From: Gammaproteobacteria bacterium SCGC AG-212-F23
Lineage (GTDB): Bacteria > Pseudomonadota > Gammaproteobacteria > DSM-16500
Reading direction: 5' to 3'
DNA: 52,418 nt
Assembly (NCBI GenBank): GCA_001644445.1
Contig: LSTE01000049.1
Location: 1 to 52,418 of the forward strand
The stretch's first letter is position 1. Each line of letters opens with the position of its first letter. Below, piece after piece: positions 7,781-16,920 of the stretch. The notes under the pieces were generated by a model. It was not told where the DNA came from. It saw nothing but the letters and a program-made list of their open reading frames with translations, and did no database searches. Made by a program: the position numbers and the translations under genes.

Positions 7781-8323
7781 ATGAAAAAAACTGCTCTTGT
7801 CATTTTGAGCCTTCAAAAAGCTTTCCATGAGTTTGCGCCACTTAAATCTGCAGTAGATTTATCGTTATTTGCGATCAATTCGGCACTTCAGGTGTTTCGT
7901 CAAACATCAAATCCTGTATTTTTTATTCAACATACTGATGATTCTCTAATACTAGAGGGAAGCCCGGGGTTTGATTTAATTGATAATGTCGAATGTAAAA
8001 AAGGGGAATATCGAATTATCAAGCGCCACCGCAATGGTTTTTATCAAACTACGTTAGCTGAGCAACTTAAGAATGAACAGGTAGGATTTGTTGTTGTATG
8101 CGGATTGGCTGCTAGCAAGTGTGTAACAGCGACCGTCGTAGGTGCATTGGAAAATGGTTTTGAGGCTGCATTTTTACAGTGGGGAGTAGCAGATATCAAA
8201 GAAACTTTGACTCAAACCCCTTATGAAACGATTCCTGTAGTTTCAACAGAAGCACTAAAGTATTTTCTTACTTTAGGAGGAGAAATCTCACTGACAAAAG
8301 ATATTGGATTAGTTGGAAAATAG
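7781..8323 (+). CDS. Isochorismatase-fold cysteine hydrolase lacking the usual Asp
   Basis: A 180-residue protein of the isochorismatase/nicotinamidase fold. I start it at 7781 because AGAGGA lies 7 bases upstream, and the fold's first strand (TALVILSLQKAF) begins right after the ATG. The triad is normally Asp-Lys-Cys. Lys81 (IIKRHRNGF) and Cys114 (GLAASKCVTATV) are present, but the Asp of the first strand is Ser10. That loss argues against normal amidase activity. The protein may have another activity or be a non-catalytic relative. About 270 bases before the start hold no gene. The next gene follows after 85 bases. Confidence 0.75.
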   Translation: MKKTALVILSLQKAFHEFAPLKSAVDLSLFAINSALQVFRQTSNPVFFIQHTDDSLILEGSPGFDLIDNVECKKGEYRIIKRHRNGFYQTTLAEQLKNEQVGFVVVCGLAASKCVTATVVGALENGFEAAFLQWGVADIKETLTQTPYETIPVVSTEALKYFLTLGGEISLTKDIGLVGK

Positions 8324-8408
8324 AATCTTAAGCAAGAAAAGTTATTGCGGGTGGATTCTAATAATAGTTATAATAGAAAACAATTGCATTTAAATTAATG
8401 AGAAAAAT

Positions 8409-8789
8409 ATGACTCCTTGCCCAAAAAAAATTTCATATTTAGCATGTCCTTACTCTCATCAAGATCCAGCGATTAGAATAATGCGCCATCAGTTAGTTAA
8501 TAAAGTTGCATTTGAGTTTCATAAGCGTGGAAAATTAGTTTATTCGCCATTAACGCATAATATCCCACTGATCCATTTGAGTGATAAAGAAAATAGCTGG
8601 AAAGATTGGAGTGTATTCGACAAAGAGATGCTCTCACGTTGCGATGAACTTATTGTTTTAAAAATCCAGGGATGGGAAATTTCAAAAGGTGTTTATGGAG
8701 AAATAGCTTTTGCAGAGCAACTTCATCTACCGATTGAAATAATTGACCCAATGGCATATTTTAATTTAAATATAGATGAATTTTGTTAA
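8409..8789 (+). CDS. DUF1937 family protein (nucleoside deoxyribosyltransferase-like fold)
   Basis: A 126-residue protein. ISYLACPYSHQDPAIRIMR at the N-terminus and VFDKEMLSRCDELIVLKIQG in the second half are the two signature blocks of DUF1937, which is related by fold to nucleoside 2-deoxyribosyltransferases. Y-L-A-x-P-Y binds substrate in that superfamily, and the acidic F-D-K-E/D-E-L segment follows the same order as in those enzymes. The biological substrate is unknown. The length is normal for the family. It lies between the isochorismatase-fold gene and the S9 peptidase gene, all in one direction but with separate gaps, so an operon is uncertain. Confidence 0.75.
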   Translation: MTPCPKKISYLACPYSHQDPAIRIMRHQLVNKVAFEFHKRGKLVYSPLTHNIPLIHLSDKENSWKDWSVFDKEMLSRCDELIVLKIQGWEISKGVYGEIAFAEQLHLPIEIIDPMAYFNLNIDEFC

Positions 8790-8879
8790 ATAAACTTTTC
8801 AAGCAAAAGTAGCGCGTATTTTGACATCATATATTTTATCCTGTAAGATTTATTGACTAATGAGATTTTGAAGGATTTT

Positions 8880-10901
8880 ATGCGTATACTTGCAAGGATT
8901 GCTATTTTGGCGCTGTTTTTCCTCAAAATTAACGCATCTTTTGCCGTGACTACCAACACATCATCTGTAGATAGTATTTTTGCTTTTAGTAGAATCAGTC
9001 AAGTGCTTGCAGCGCCCGATGGTAAACATATTGCATTTTCTAGTTTTACTGTAAACCCTAACGCCGTAAAAAAAGCATGGGAATACTCACTCTATCTATC
9101 AAGTGGTAAAGATAAACCATATTTACTCATTAAAAATGAAAGAATAGAAGCATTAAGTTGGTTGCCAGATAACAAAAGTATTGCTTACCTTGCAAAAGGA
9201 AATAACTTTAAAAGTATCTGGATTGTGGATATAAAATCAAAGAAAACAAATAAATTAATTGAATTCAACAGCGATATTCAATCATTTAAATTTTCACCGA
9301 ATGGAAAGTATATTGCATTTGTCGCAGCTGTTGAAAAAGAAAAATTAAATACAACATTAATTGATTTTGGTCAGAATTATATTAATCAAGGATTATATCT
9401 TGTTCCTGCTGATCAGCTTTATATAAAACCCATATTGCTTTCATCGGCTCAGCAGAGTATTTCTTTAGGTTTTTTTGACAAAGGATTTGACTGGTCACCC
9501 GATAGTCAACGCATTGCTTTTTCATATCAACCACAAGCGGGTGCAGAATATGCAAATGATAGTAAAATACACCTCATTAATATAGCAACTCACGAGATAA
9601 AAAATATTCCTTATACAGATGCACACACGGGAAAACAAGTTGTATTTTCGCCTGATGGTAAGTGGATTGCTTTTTGCTCCAATGTCTCTCCTACAAAGAT
9701 TGCTCCTGAATTAAATAATAATTTATTAGTTAATGGACGAATTTGTGTCGTAAATGCAGAATCATTAAATACCTTTTGTTTGCCTAATACACCCAATGAA
9801 AATCCTTATATCATAGGATGGGGGCAACACAATGATAAAATATTTGTTTTGGACGCCTATCAAACTTCCGGATATCAAATTTATGAACTAGGTTTAAATC
9901 AAACCGCAACTGTGAGAAAAATTTCTAACGTAGATGGATTTATTGAACCGCTCACAGTAAGTCTTAATGATGTACATACTATTTTAGGCTTTGGCTATGA
10001 GACAGCTTCAAATATACCACAAGCTTATATCAGCGAACTTACTCCTTTTAAATTAACACAAGTAAGCGATTTTCAAAATATATCAAATCTGCAATTGGGT
10101 AATACTAAAAATATCAGTTGGAAATCGTTTGATAATAAGATTATTGATGGGTTATTGTTAACGCCACACAATTATGATCCCACAAAAAAATATCCATTAC
10201 TTGTCACAGTGCATGGTGGCCCTTATGGAGTATGGTCAAAGCGTTATATAGGAGGATGTGACGAATATCAAGAAATGATTGATCCAACAACTTGTTGGCA
10301 ATCTTTCTTAAATTTAGGTTTTGTTATTTTAGAGCCAAATCCACGAGGTAGCACGGGTTATGGTAAGGCATTTCGCATGGCAAATTTTAAAGATTTTGGC
10401 GGTGGAGATTATCGTGATGTTATGGCTGGTGTTGATTATTTGATTCAACAAAATATCGTAGATTCCAATCATATGGCAATAGCCGGATGGAGCTATGGTG
10501 GTTATATGACAACCTGGGCTATTTCTCAAACTAATCGTTTTAAAGCCGCTGTAGAAGGTGCAGGTAATATTGATTTGATTGCTTATGCGAGTTTGAGTGA
10601 TGTGCCATGGTTTATCCCCATGTATTTAGGCGCAACATTCTGGAATAACAACACATTGTATCTTGAACGTGCGCCTATTTTATTGACTAAAAATATTCAA
10701 ACTCCATTGCTAATCATGCATGGTGCAAATGATATTCGCGATCCTATTTCCTTATCCTATGAACTATATAACACGTTAAAACAACAAAATAAATCAGTAA
10801 AAATGGTAGTCTTGCCTGATTCGGAACATGTTCCAACAAAAGCAGATGTTATTTATGATGGTATTAATGAAGTAAATCACTGGTTGATGAAAACTTTTTA
10901 G
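8880..10901 (+). CDS. Secreted S9-family prolyl oligopeptidase/acylaminoacyl peptidase (paralogue 1)
   Basis: A 673-residue exported serine peptidase. The ATG at 8880 has AAGGA about 7 bases upstream and is preferred to a TTG at 8853. A signal peptide follows (residues 1-24, IAILALFFL, ending in SFA). Residues about 30-400 form the beta-propeller with TolB-like strands (FSPNGKYIAF, FSPDGKWIAF). The alpha/beta hydrolase domain holds Ser538 in GWSYGG, Asp618 in HGANDIRD and His650 in SEHVP. HGGPYGVWSKR gives the oxyanion region. Such enzymes cleave short peptides, often after proline or at blocked N-termini. A close paralogue lies at 11774. Export suggests peptide scavenging outside the cytoplasm. 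Confidence 0.88.
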   Translation: MRILARIAILALFFLKINASFAVTTNTSSVDSIFAFSRISQVLAAPDGKHIAFSSFTVNPNAVKKAWEYSLYLSSGKDKPYLLIKNERIEALSWLPDNKSIAYLAKGNNFKSIWIVDIKSKKTNKLIEFNSDIQSFKFSPNGKYIAFVAAVEKEKLNTTLIDFGQNYINQGLYLVPADQLYIKPILLSSAQQSISLGFFDKGFDWSPDSQRIAFSYQPQAGAEYANDSKIHLINIATHEIKNIPYTDAHTGKQVVFSPDGKWIAFCSNVSPTKIAPELNNNLLVNGRICVVNAESLNTFCLPNTPNENPYIIGWGQHNDKIFVLDAYQTSGYQIYELGLNQTATVRKISNVDGFIEPLTVSLNDVHTILGFGYETASNIPQAYISELTPFKLTQVSDFQNISNLQLGNTKNISWKSFDNKIIDGLLLTPHNYDPTKKYPLLVTVHGGPYGVWSKRYIGGCDEYQEMIDPTTCWQSFLNLGFVILEPNPRGSTGYGKAFRMANFKDFGGGDYRDVMAGVDYLIQQNIVDSNHMAIAGWSYGGYMTTWAISQTNRFKAAVEGAGNIDLIAYASLSDVPWFIPMYLGATFWNNNTLYLERAPILLTKNIQTPLLIMHGANDIRDPISLSYELYNTLKQQNKSVKMVVLPDSEHVPTKADVIYDGINEVNHWLMKTF

Positions 10902-11061
10902 GCAAGCCACCGGATTAAAAATATCCAAAAATAAGCATAAATAATTCACTACTTGAGTTAAACTATCTAGCTTTTAAAAGATTGGAAATATTTTAGAAAA
11001 AAAATATTGACCTTCACGTTACGTAATACTTTATTATAAATAATATATGAGGAGGTTTTTA

Positions 11062-11448
11062 ATGTTAGCAAGATTTTTTCCATGGATATCTAAAAAAGAA
11101 GCTGCATCAGGTCCTGGGCCTGATGCTCCTCTTGAAGTATTTCCTAACATGGACTCATTTCCTAAGGTTCTTGAGTCAACTGTGTTGGATTATGTAGGTG
11201 GCGATATTCTTGATAATAAAAAAGCTCGTCTTACACTTTTTGGTAGGAGTATTCAGCAATTGCAAGCACCTTACCAAGTACAAAAAATGGAAACTAAAGT
11301 GGATATTAATCAAAATCCATTTCTTAAAGCATTGGCTTTTGTTCATGCAAACCGAGTTTATCCGCTAATTAATGCACCCCTACTATTAGGTCTACCGCCA
11401 ATAATGGGGGCTGGGTCAATGCCCTCGCTTGGTCAATTCAGAAAATAA
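11062..11448 (+). CDS. Hypothetical small protein
   Basis: A 128-residue protein with no family I recognise. I place the start at 11062 because a perfect AGGAGG (11050-11055) lies 6 bases before that ATG; an in-frame ATG at 11047 overlaps this ribosome site. The N-terminus (MLARFFPWISKKEA) is amphipathic and is followed by a Gly/Pro-rich linker, a soluble middle section (VLDYVGGDILDNKKARLTLF) and a Gly/Pro/Leu-rich end (LLLGLPPIMGAGSMP) that finishes in QFRK. It has no clear signal peptide. It lies between the two S9 peptidase paralogues, in the same direction. Confidence 0.55.
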   Translation: MLARFFPWISKKEAASGPGPDAPLEVFPNMDSFPKVLESTVLDYVGGDILDNKKARLTLFGRSIQQLQAPYQVQKMETKVDINQNPFLKALAFVHANRVYPLINAPLLLGLPPIMGAGSMPSLGQFRK

Positions 11449-11475
11449 CTCCATATTCAACAAATACAATGAGTG

Positions 11476-11631
11476 ATGCTTATCAGTATTTCGCAAATAC
11501 CAGGGTACGTCATGTTTGATGGTGGATATGTTAAAATCAAAAATGAAGTTGTCGGTGGCTTAGGAGTGAGTGGTGGCACTGTGGATCAAGATGCACTTGT
11601 AGCACAAGCTGGTCTAGCTGAAATTAACTAA
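11476..11631 (+). pseudogene. Remnant of a GlcG/HbpS (heme-degradation domain) gene
   Basis: The gap 11449-11773 holds a 51-codon open frame whose translation is the C-terminal third of the GlcG/HbpS family. PGYVMFDGGYVKIKNEVVGG is followed by LGVSGGTVDQDALVAQAGL, and the VGGLGVSGGT-x-x-Q-D block is diagnostic. The N-terminal two thirds of the domain (about 90 residues) are absent, and the upstream bases do not encode them in any frame I can read. It is therefore a truncated remnant, perhaps still translated from the ATG at 11476. Confidence 0.6.
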
Positions 11632-11668
11632 TTAGACGCATTTTTAATCTAAAATATTTATTAAGGAT

Positions 11669-11759
11669 AATAATTATATCAATTTCTTAGTAAGTCTATA
11701 ATACAAGGTTGGCATAATAGAATAATGTGATTAATAAGATTAATATTGCATAATTAAAT
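11669..11759. repeat. 92-bp dispersed intergenic repeat, copy 2
   Basis: Nearly repeats 6719-6810 (see that entry); the last 27 bases are the same in both. It contains TATAAT at 11697-11702, where copy 1 has TACAAT, and ends 14 bases before the start of the second S9 peptidase gene. Confidence 0.6.
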
Positions 11760-11773
11760 GTAAGCAGGATTAT

Positions 11774-13831
11774 ATGAGAATTTCAGTTTGGTTTTTAAAT
11801 ATAATATTTTTTTTATTATGTTCTTCAAATATTTTTGCCGAACAGACATCTCCTCTAGGGTCTGCATTACGTTTAAACCGGATAAGCCAAGTAGTTCCAT
11901 CGACTACTGGTAAACAAACTGCTTTTATTGCTTATCAAATACAATCCTCAGCAAATGTCAAAAAATGGGAATATATTCTTTATTTACGAGATTCTGCAGG
12001 TAGGGTGAATCTACTGATTCGGAAAGATAAGATATCGTCTTTAGCTTGGTCATATGATGAAAAGCTAATTTATTTTCTTGCAAAAGGAGACAATAATAAT
12101 GCGCTATGGGTACTGGATACGGCGACACATGAAGTTAGTAAAGTGCTAGAATATAAAAGTGATATTTTAGCTTTTAAATTATCCCCTAATAATAAATATA
12201 TTGCGTTTACCGCAGAAGAACAGCAAGAAAATACCAAACAAGATTCAACACTGATTGAAAAAAATGGCGAGATTAAAAATATTTGTCTTTATTTGGTTGA
12301 AATCAAAAGAAATGCAGCGCCGATATTGTTAACATCAAATCATTATAGCGTTTCTCAGTTTTTCGTTTATCCTGGGTTTGATTGGGCTCCTAATAGTAAG
12401 GCAATCGTGTTTTCTTATCAGCCACATCCTGGACTTGCATATACTTTTCAAAATAAAATTGCAGTGATTAATTTGGAAAATCATCAACTTAAAACTATTT
12501 CATATACTGAGAACCATAATAGCACACAACCGGCATATTCATTAGATGGCCAGTGGATAGCATATCAAGCTTCTTCAACTACTTCGGAAGCTAAAAATAA
12601 TTTAATTAAAATGGGAGTACACTCGCCATATCCATTATTGTTAGCAATGACAAAGTCAAATCATATTTGTATTTCCAATGCTAAAACATTCGAAACACAT
12701 TGTTTGGCGGATACTTTTAATCAAGATCCCATTATGATTGGTTGGAATCAATCGAGTGATCATGTTCTTGTTTTTGATCCTTATTATAAATCTGAAGGTC
12801 CTAAAATATATGCGTTAAATATTAATCCAGCTATACCTCCAAAATTAATTGTCATAACTGAGGGATTTATTGAACCATTGACTATCTCTTTAAATAACGC
12901 CCATAATTTTTTGGGATTTGGTTATGAAACTGCTACAAACGCTCCACAGGCATTCATAACAAATACTAACTTACTTCATATGGAGAAAATAAGTGATTTT
13001 AAAGAGCCATCTTCAAAACCATTGGGGCAAATGAAGTCTATTCAATGGAATTCATTTGATGGAAAAACGATAGAAGGTATTTTGATTACCCCAGAAAATT
13101 ATAACTCTAAGAAAAAATACCCATTATTAGTGAGTGTACATGGCGGTCCTGCAGCTGCTTGGTCAAAGCGTTATTTGGGTGGTTGTGATGAGTATGGAGA
13201 AATGATTGATCCAACCACCTGCTGGAACAATCTGTTAAATCTTGGATTTATTATTTTTCAGCCAAATCCGCGGGGAAGCGATGGTTATGGGTTAGCATTT
13301 CGATTGGCAAATTTTAAAGATATTGGCAATGTTGATTATCAGGATATTATTAGCGGGGTAGATCATTTAATCCAATCAGGAATAGTAGACGCTAATCATC
13401 TTGCAATAGCAGGGTGGAGTTATGGCGGTTATTTAGCCGCATGGTCAATTAGTCAATCTTCTCAATTCAAGGCTGCAGTTGATGGAGATGGTAATACTGA
13501 TTGGATTTCTTATGAAGGTACAAGTAGTCAACCATTATTTACGAAAAGTTATTTCGGAAATTTTTTTTGGGAAGATGATGCCTTATATTTAAAAAGATCA
13601 ACCATCTTGTATGCTAAAAATATCCAAACTCCATTACTTATTTTGCATGGGGAAAATGATACAAGTCAGGTTCCAATTACACAATCTATTGAATTATATA
13701 CAGCACTGCAACAACAAGGCAAAAATGTTAAAATGTTTATTTTACCTAAACAAGGACATGTGCCAAATGATATCAATGTTATTGAGGAATCTGTTGCTGC
13801 AATTGATAGCTGGTTAAAAAAAGCATTATAA
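11774..13831 (+). CDS. Secreted S9-family prolyl oligopeptidase/acylaminoacyl peptidase (paralogue 2)
   Basis: A 685-residue exported serine peptidase closely similar along its length to the product of 8880-10901. The C-terminal domains share long stretches such as SKRY-x-GGCDEY and EMIDPTTCW. A signal peptide (residues 1-22, LNIIFFLLCSSNIFA) is followed by the beta-propeller. The catalytic residues are Ser549 (GWSYGG), Asp629 (HGENDTSQ) and His662 (QGHVP). GCAGGA precedes the ATG. The residues after the Asp and those lining the pocket differ between the copies (GNTDWISYEG here, GNIDLIAYAS in copy 1), so specificity may have diverged. The upstream region is the 92-bp repeat shared with the SGNH hydrolase gene. 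Confidence 0.88.
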   Translation: MRISVWFLNIIFFLLCSSNIFAEQTSPLGSALRLNRISQVVPSTTGKQTAFIAYQIQSSANVKKWEYILYLRDSAGRVNLLIRKDKISSLAWSYDEKLIYFLAKGDNNNALWVLDTATHEVSKVLEYKSDILAFKLSPNNKYIAFTAEEQQENTKQDSTLIEKNGEIKNICLYLVEIKRNAAPILLTSNHYSVSQFFVYPGFDWAPNSKAIVFSYQPHPGLAYTFQNKIAVINLENHQLKTISYTENHNSTQPAYSLDGQWIAYQASSTTSEAKNNLIKMGVHSPYPLLLAMTKSNHICISNAKTFETHCLADTFNQDPIMIGWNQSSDHVLVFDPYYKSEGPKIYALNINPAIPPKLIVITEGFIEPLTISLNNAHNFLGFGYETATNAPQAFITNTNLLHMEKISDFKEPSSKPLGQMKSIQWNSFDGKTIEGILITPENYNSKKKYPLLVSVHGGPAAAWSKRYLGGCDEYGEMIDPTTCWNNLLNLGFIIFQPNPRGSDGYGLAFRLANFKDIGNVDYQDIISGVDHLIQSGIVDANHLAIAGWSYGGYLAAWSISQSSQFKAAVDGDGNTDWISYEGTSSQPLFTKSYFGNFFWEDDALYLKRSTILYAKNIQTPLLILHGENDTSQVPITQSIELYTALQQQGKNVKMFILPKQGHVPNDINVIEESVAAIDSWLKKAL

Positions 13832-13849
13832 ATACCGCCACATAAAATG

Positions 13850-14182
13850 CTATTCATCTTCGCTGAATAATCTGCATCGCCAATCTGCAACTATTGAGGT
13901 TTCTTTATTTTCAATTAATTCATTAAAGCAGTTTTTTACGTATTCGGAAGCGCAGTGAATATCAAATGCTTTTTTATCGACGTACTCTTGGAGAAGTACA
14001 ATGGTGTATTTTGATTTTCCTGGTGAATTAGGGTGTGAGATTTTTTTAGTTGCGTGTGCTCTTATACAACCTTTTTCTTTTTCTAATGTTAAAGCCATTA
14101 GTTTTTTAAAATTTTTCCACAGTTCGTATTCGTAGCCCTCTTTCGGAAGCCATTCTGAAATAACAAAAACGTGATTTGACAT
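13850..14182 (-). CDS. ABM-domain (antibiotic biosynthesis monooxygenase-like) protein
   Basis: A 110-residue protein of the dimeric alpha+beta barrel fold. VFVISEWLPKEGYEYELWKN opens the domain, KEKGCIRAHATKK is the second strand, and TIVLLQEYVDKKAFDIHCAS gives the third strand and helix, including the His typical of ABM proteins. Family members act as small monooxygenases, heme-degrading enzymes or stress proteins without cofactors, so the exact reaction cannot be read. AAGGA lies 8 bases before the ATG. It is convergent with the S9 peptidase and starts 30 bases after the pgeF stop, so it may be transcribed with pgeF. Confidence 0.7.
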   Translation of the reverse strand: MSNHVFVISEWLPKEGYEYELWKNFKKLMALTLEKEKGCIRAHATKKISHPNSPGKSKYTIVLLQEYVDKKAFDIHCASEYVKNCFNELIENKETSIVADWRCRLFSEDE

Positions 14183-14212
14183 GTGAATATTCCTTATTGA
14201 CGGTTTTATTCA

Positions 14213-14989
14213 TTATTGTATAGATATACAAGATAAATGACCGCCAAACCATTCTTCACCCTTGTGAAATGCTCGACGGCAACTAAAAAATTTTTCTTCA
14301 TTTGAATAGGTATCAATAGCTACTTCAGACGAAACAGATTTTAGATTTAATTTTACAAGACGATTTTTTACATACCCAAGTAAATCAAATAAAAAATGAT
14401 TTTGTTTGTGGGAATTTTTAAAATAATGTTGATTGTAAGAATCATCTTCTAAAAATTGTTGCTGAAATTCCGCACTAACTTCATAAGAGTTTTGGGCAAT
14501 ACACGGACTAATTGCTGCCGCAATATGAGCACATTTTCCGCCTAATAAAAGCATTTTTTCAATAGTTGCTTCAATAATACCGCTTCTAGCTCCACGCCAT
14601 CCGGCGTGGGCTAGACCTATTATTTTTGCATGATTATCAGCAAATAAGATAATAGGGCAATCCGCGCTATCAGAGCCCAGTACAATTTGAGGCAGCTTAG
14701 TAACCATTGCATCAGCTTCAGGTTTATTTTGTTCTTGCCATGGTTTATCTACAATAATAGCAGTATTACTGTGTATATTTCTAACGGTAACTAATGATTC
14801 AAGTGTGTGTCCCAGATGCAGCATCGCACGCTGTCTATTTTCTCGTACATTAGAGGGTTCATCATTACTTGGGTACGCACAATTAAGAGATGCATGAATG
14901 CCCGTGCTTACTCCGCCAAGACGAGTAAAAAAGCCATGGCGAATGAAATTTAATTTTTTTAAGGTTGGATCCTCGAGTATTTCTATCAT
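14213..14989 (-). CDS. pgeF: PgeF: peptidoglycan editing factor / purine nucleoside phosphorylase (YfiH/LACC1 family)
   Basis: A 258-residue multicopper-polyphenol-oxidase-like (YfiH) protein. The zinc ligands are visible: His in TVRNIHSNTA, Cys in SADCPIILF and His in GLAHAGWRG. RHGFFTRLGGVSTG is the N-terminal signature and AAISPCIAQNSYEVS the second conserved block. Family members act on purine nucleosides (phosphorylase and deaminase activities) and in E. coli YfiH keeps L-Ser out of peptidoglycan precursors. The length is normal. It is followed by the ABM gene 30 bases downstream on the same strand. Its ribosome site is weak. Confidence 0.88.
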   Translation of the reverse strand: MIEILEDPTLKKLNFIRHGFFTRLGGVSTGIHASLNCAYPSNDEPSNVRENRQRAMLHLGHTLESLVTVRNIHSNTAIIVDKPWQEQNKPEADAMVTKLPQIVLGSDSADCPIILFADNHAKIIGLAHAGWRGARSGIIEATIEKMLLLGGKCAHIAAAISPCIAQNSYEVSAEFQQQFLEDDSYNQHYFKNSHKQNHFLFDLLGYVKNRLVKLNLKSVSSEVAIDTYSNEEKFFSCRRAFHKGEEWFGGHLSCISIQ

Positions 14990-15240
14990 TTAGCAGTATT
15001 TCCAGTGACGGAGATAAACATGTTATTAAAATGAATAAAATTAGGAGTTAATTGTATGTATTTATGACGTTTTGTCAATAATCACATCAATTTTTTCATA
15101 TGCACTAAGCTTTATTACTAATTTAACCAAAAATACCGTATTGAATACGGTGGATAATATGCTGCTTTATCTGTTGTTATTGCATAACAAAAAAATTTGT
15201 GGCTAAATTAACTAAAATAATAGGATCTACTGGAGAAATA

Positions 15241-16275
15241 ATGACTCAAATTAAATTAAAAGCGGGCTTTAAATGCCAGTTATTGATGCACTTATTAATG
15301 TTTTTTATGCTTAGCGTTTCTTCGATATCTATTGCTTATGCTCAAAAAAATATCCCTATAAAAACATTCCCCGAAACAGTTTATTTTTTTGCAAAAAATC
15401 CTAACAATTCAGAAATATATGCATCCACTGACAATGGTATTCTTATTATTGATGCAACCACATTGAAGCTGATTAGTAAGATTTCGCTGGCTGGTTCGCC
15501 GCGTGGGTTAGATGTATCTGCTGATGGATCTAAATTATATGTTGCTACTTCTGCTCTACGACAATTGGCGGTTATCGATATTGCATCTCGTAAAATCCTA
15601 CCGCCTATTTATTTAACTTGGATGCCTTATGATGTAAGAGTTGGCAACCATGATCGCGCATATGCAACACCCGGCGATTATGGCTACAATGATGCTTTCC
15701 ACGGTATTATGATGATTAATACGATCACAGGGAAGTTTATCAAAGAATTTTCATTTCCAGGTCTACCGTTATATTACGGCAGTACACTGCTTCAGATTAG
15801 TCCGGATAAAAATAGTTTGTATTTCGCTGCAACGTATCCAACGCTTATTAAAATTAATGTTGCAACTGATACACCAGCAATTGTCATCTATTGGTCTTTC
15901 CGTGGTCTTCAAAGCGAAGATTTATTTATGACTCCATCAGGTGATTATATATATTATGCTACTGGAGATAATATAAATAGGAGTGATAGTCTGGATCGTT
16001 TACGCACAACTGATCTAACAGCTCAAGGGACATTATCAGTTGGCCAATACCCTCATGCGGTTGCTACTAGCCCTGATGGTAATACTGCGTATGTGGTACA
16101 AAAATCCAGTGGAGCCATCCAAATATGGAATACCAATATTCAGCAAAAACAATGTGAGTTAAATACTCAAGAGGATGCAAACAAATTATTTACTGATTCG
16201 AAAGGGTTATACTTATTTGCTGCATTTCAAAATGAACTTAGAATTTATAATAGTTCGTGTGAAACTAAACGATGA
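15241..16275 (+). CDS. Exported YVTN/YncE-like beta-propeller protein
   Basis: A 344-residue protein starting at 15241, where GGAGA lies about 6 bases upstream. The signal peptide spans residues 1-34 (LLMHLLMFFMLSV, ending AYA before QKN). The rest is a seven-bladed propeller of the YncE type with repeated D-V-S-x-D-G-S-x-L-Y-V-A/T units (GLDVSADGSKLYVATSALRQ, ATSPDGNTAYVVQKSSGAIQ). These proteins bind DNA, peptides or partner proteins, and most are unassigned. The stop overlaps the ATG of the channel gene in an ATGA junction, so the two are co-translated. Confidence 0.75.
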   Translation: MTQIKLKAGFKCQLLMHLLMFFMLSVSSISIAYAQKNIPIKTFPETVYFFAKNPNNSEIYASTDNGILIIDATTLKLISKISLAGSPRGLDVSADGSKLYVATSALRQLAVIDIASRKILPPIYLTWMPYDVRVGNHDRAYATPGDYGYNDAFHGIMMINTITGKFIKEFSFPGLPLYYGSTLLQISPDKNSLYFAATYPTLIKINVATDTPAIVIYWSFRGLQSEDLFMTPSGDYIYYATGDNINRSDSLDRLRTTDLTAQGTLSVGQYPHAVATSPDGNTAYVVQKSSGAIQIWNTNIQQKQCELNTQEDANKLFTDSKGLYLFAAFQNELRIYNSSCETKR

Positions 16276-16886
16276 GCAGCCAAAATCACTTATTAAAAAT
16301 AACCCGGTTAGAATCTTTAACAGACGGTATTTTTGCCATTGCGATGACGATTTTAGTGTTAGATTTACGTATGCCTTTAGGCACAACTAATGAAAATTTA
16401 GCTGTCATTTTTTCACATGTGATTCTCGTAAAATTATCTATCTATATCGGTAGCTTTATTACACTAGGTACGCTTTGGGTGGCGATGAATTTTCAATTAG
16501 GTCTTTTAGATCGATTGACTAGACCGTATCTATGGACAAATATATTTTATTTAATGGTAGTTTGTGTTGTGCCTTTTTCAGCAAGTTTTTTGGCGGCGTA
16601 TCCTAAGAATCCTCTGGGGATTAATTTTTACGCGCTTAATTTAATTTGTGCCAGCATCGGGCAATTTCTAACATTTCAGTGTGCGCATATTTCCCAACTT
16701 AATAAAGCAAGTTATACATCCGCTATTCGCCATGCTGTAGTCAGAAGAATACTTCTTGCGCCATTTTTTTATGTAGCGGCTATGTTAACCGCACATTGGA
16801 ATATGACTTTTGCATTTTGTTTGCTGCTGACACCTACCTTACTTTACCTATTCCCAGGACGGGTTGATCGTTTTGAACAAAGTTAG
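16272..16886 (+). CDS. TMEM175/DUF1211-like potassium channel
   Basis: A 204-residue protein with about six membrane segments. The first helix carries RLESLTDGIFAIAMTILVLD, matching the R-x-x-x-F-S-D-G-x-F-A-I-x-x-T-L-L-V-L signature of bacterial TMEM175 (DUF1211), with the FSD serine replaced by Thr. In this family the segment lines a K+-permeable pore. The remaining helices are near residues 40-62, 75-95, 103-122, 145-165 and 172-195. The ATG overlaps the propeller gene stop (ATGA). The pairing with an exported propeller is unusual but cannot be explained further. It converges on the AbiE locus. Confidence 0.78.
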   Translation: MSSQNHLLKITRLESLTDGIFAIAMTILVLDLRMPLGTTNENLAVIFSHVILVKLSIYIGSFITLGTLWVAMNFQLGLLDRLTRPYLWTNIFYLMVVCVVPFSASFLAAYPKNPLGINFYALNLICASIGQFLTFQCAHISQLNKASYTSAIRHAVVRRILLAPFFYVAAMLTAHWNMTFAFCLLLTPTLLYLFPGRVDRFEQS

Positions 16887-16920
16887 GAAACCTCGTTAAT
16901 TTGTTGTGCTGTTCCGCTAT

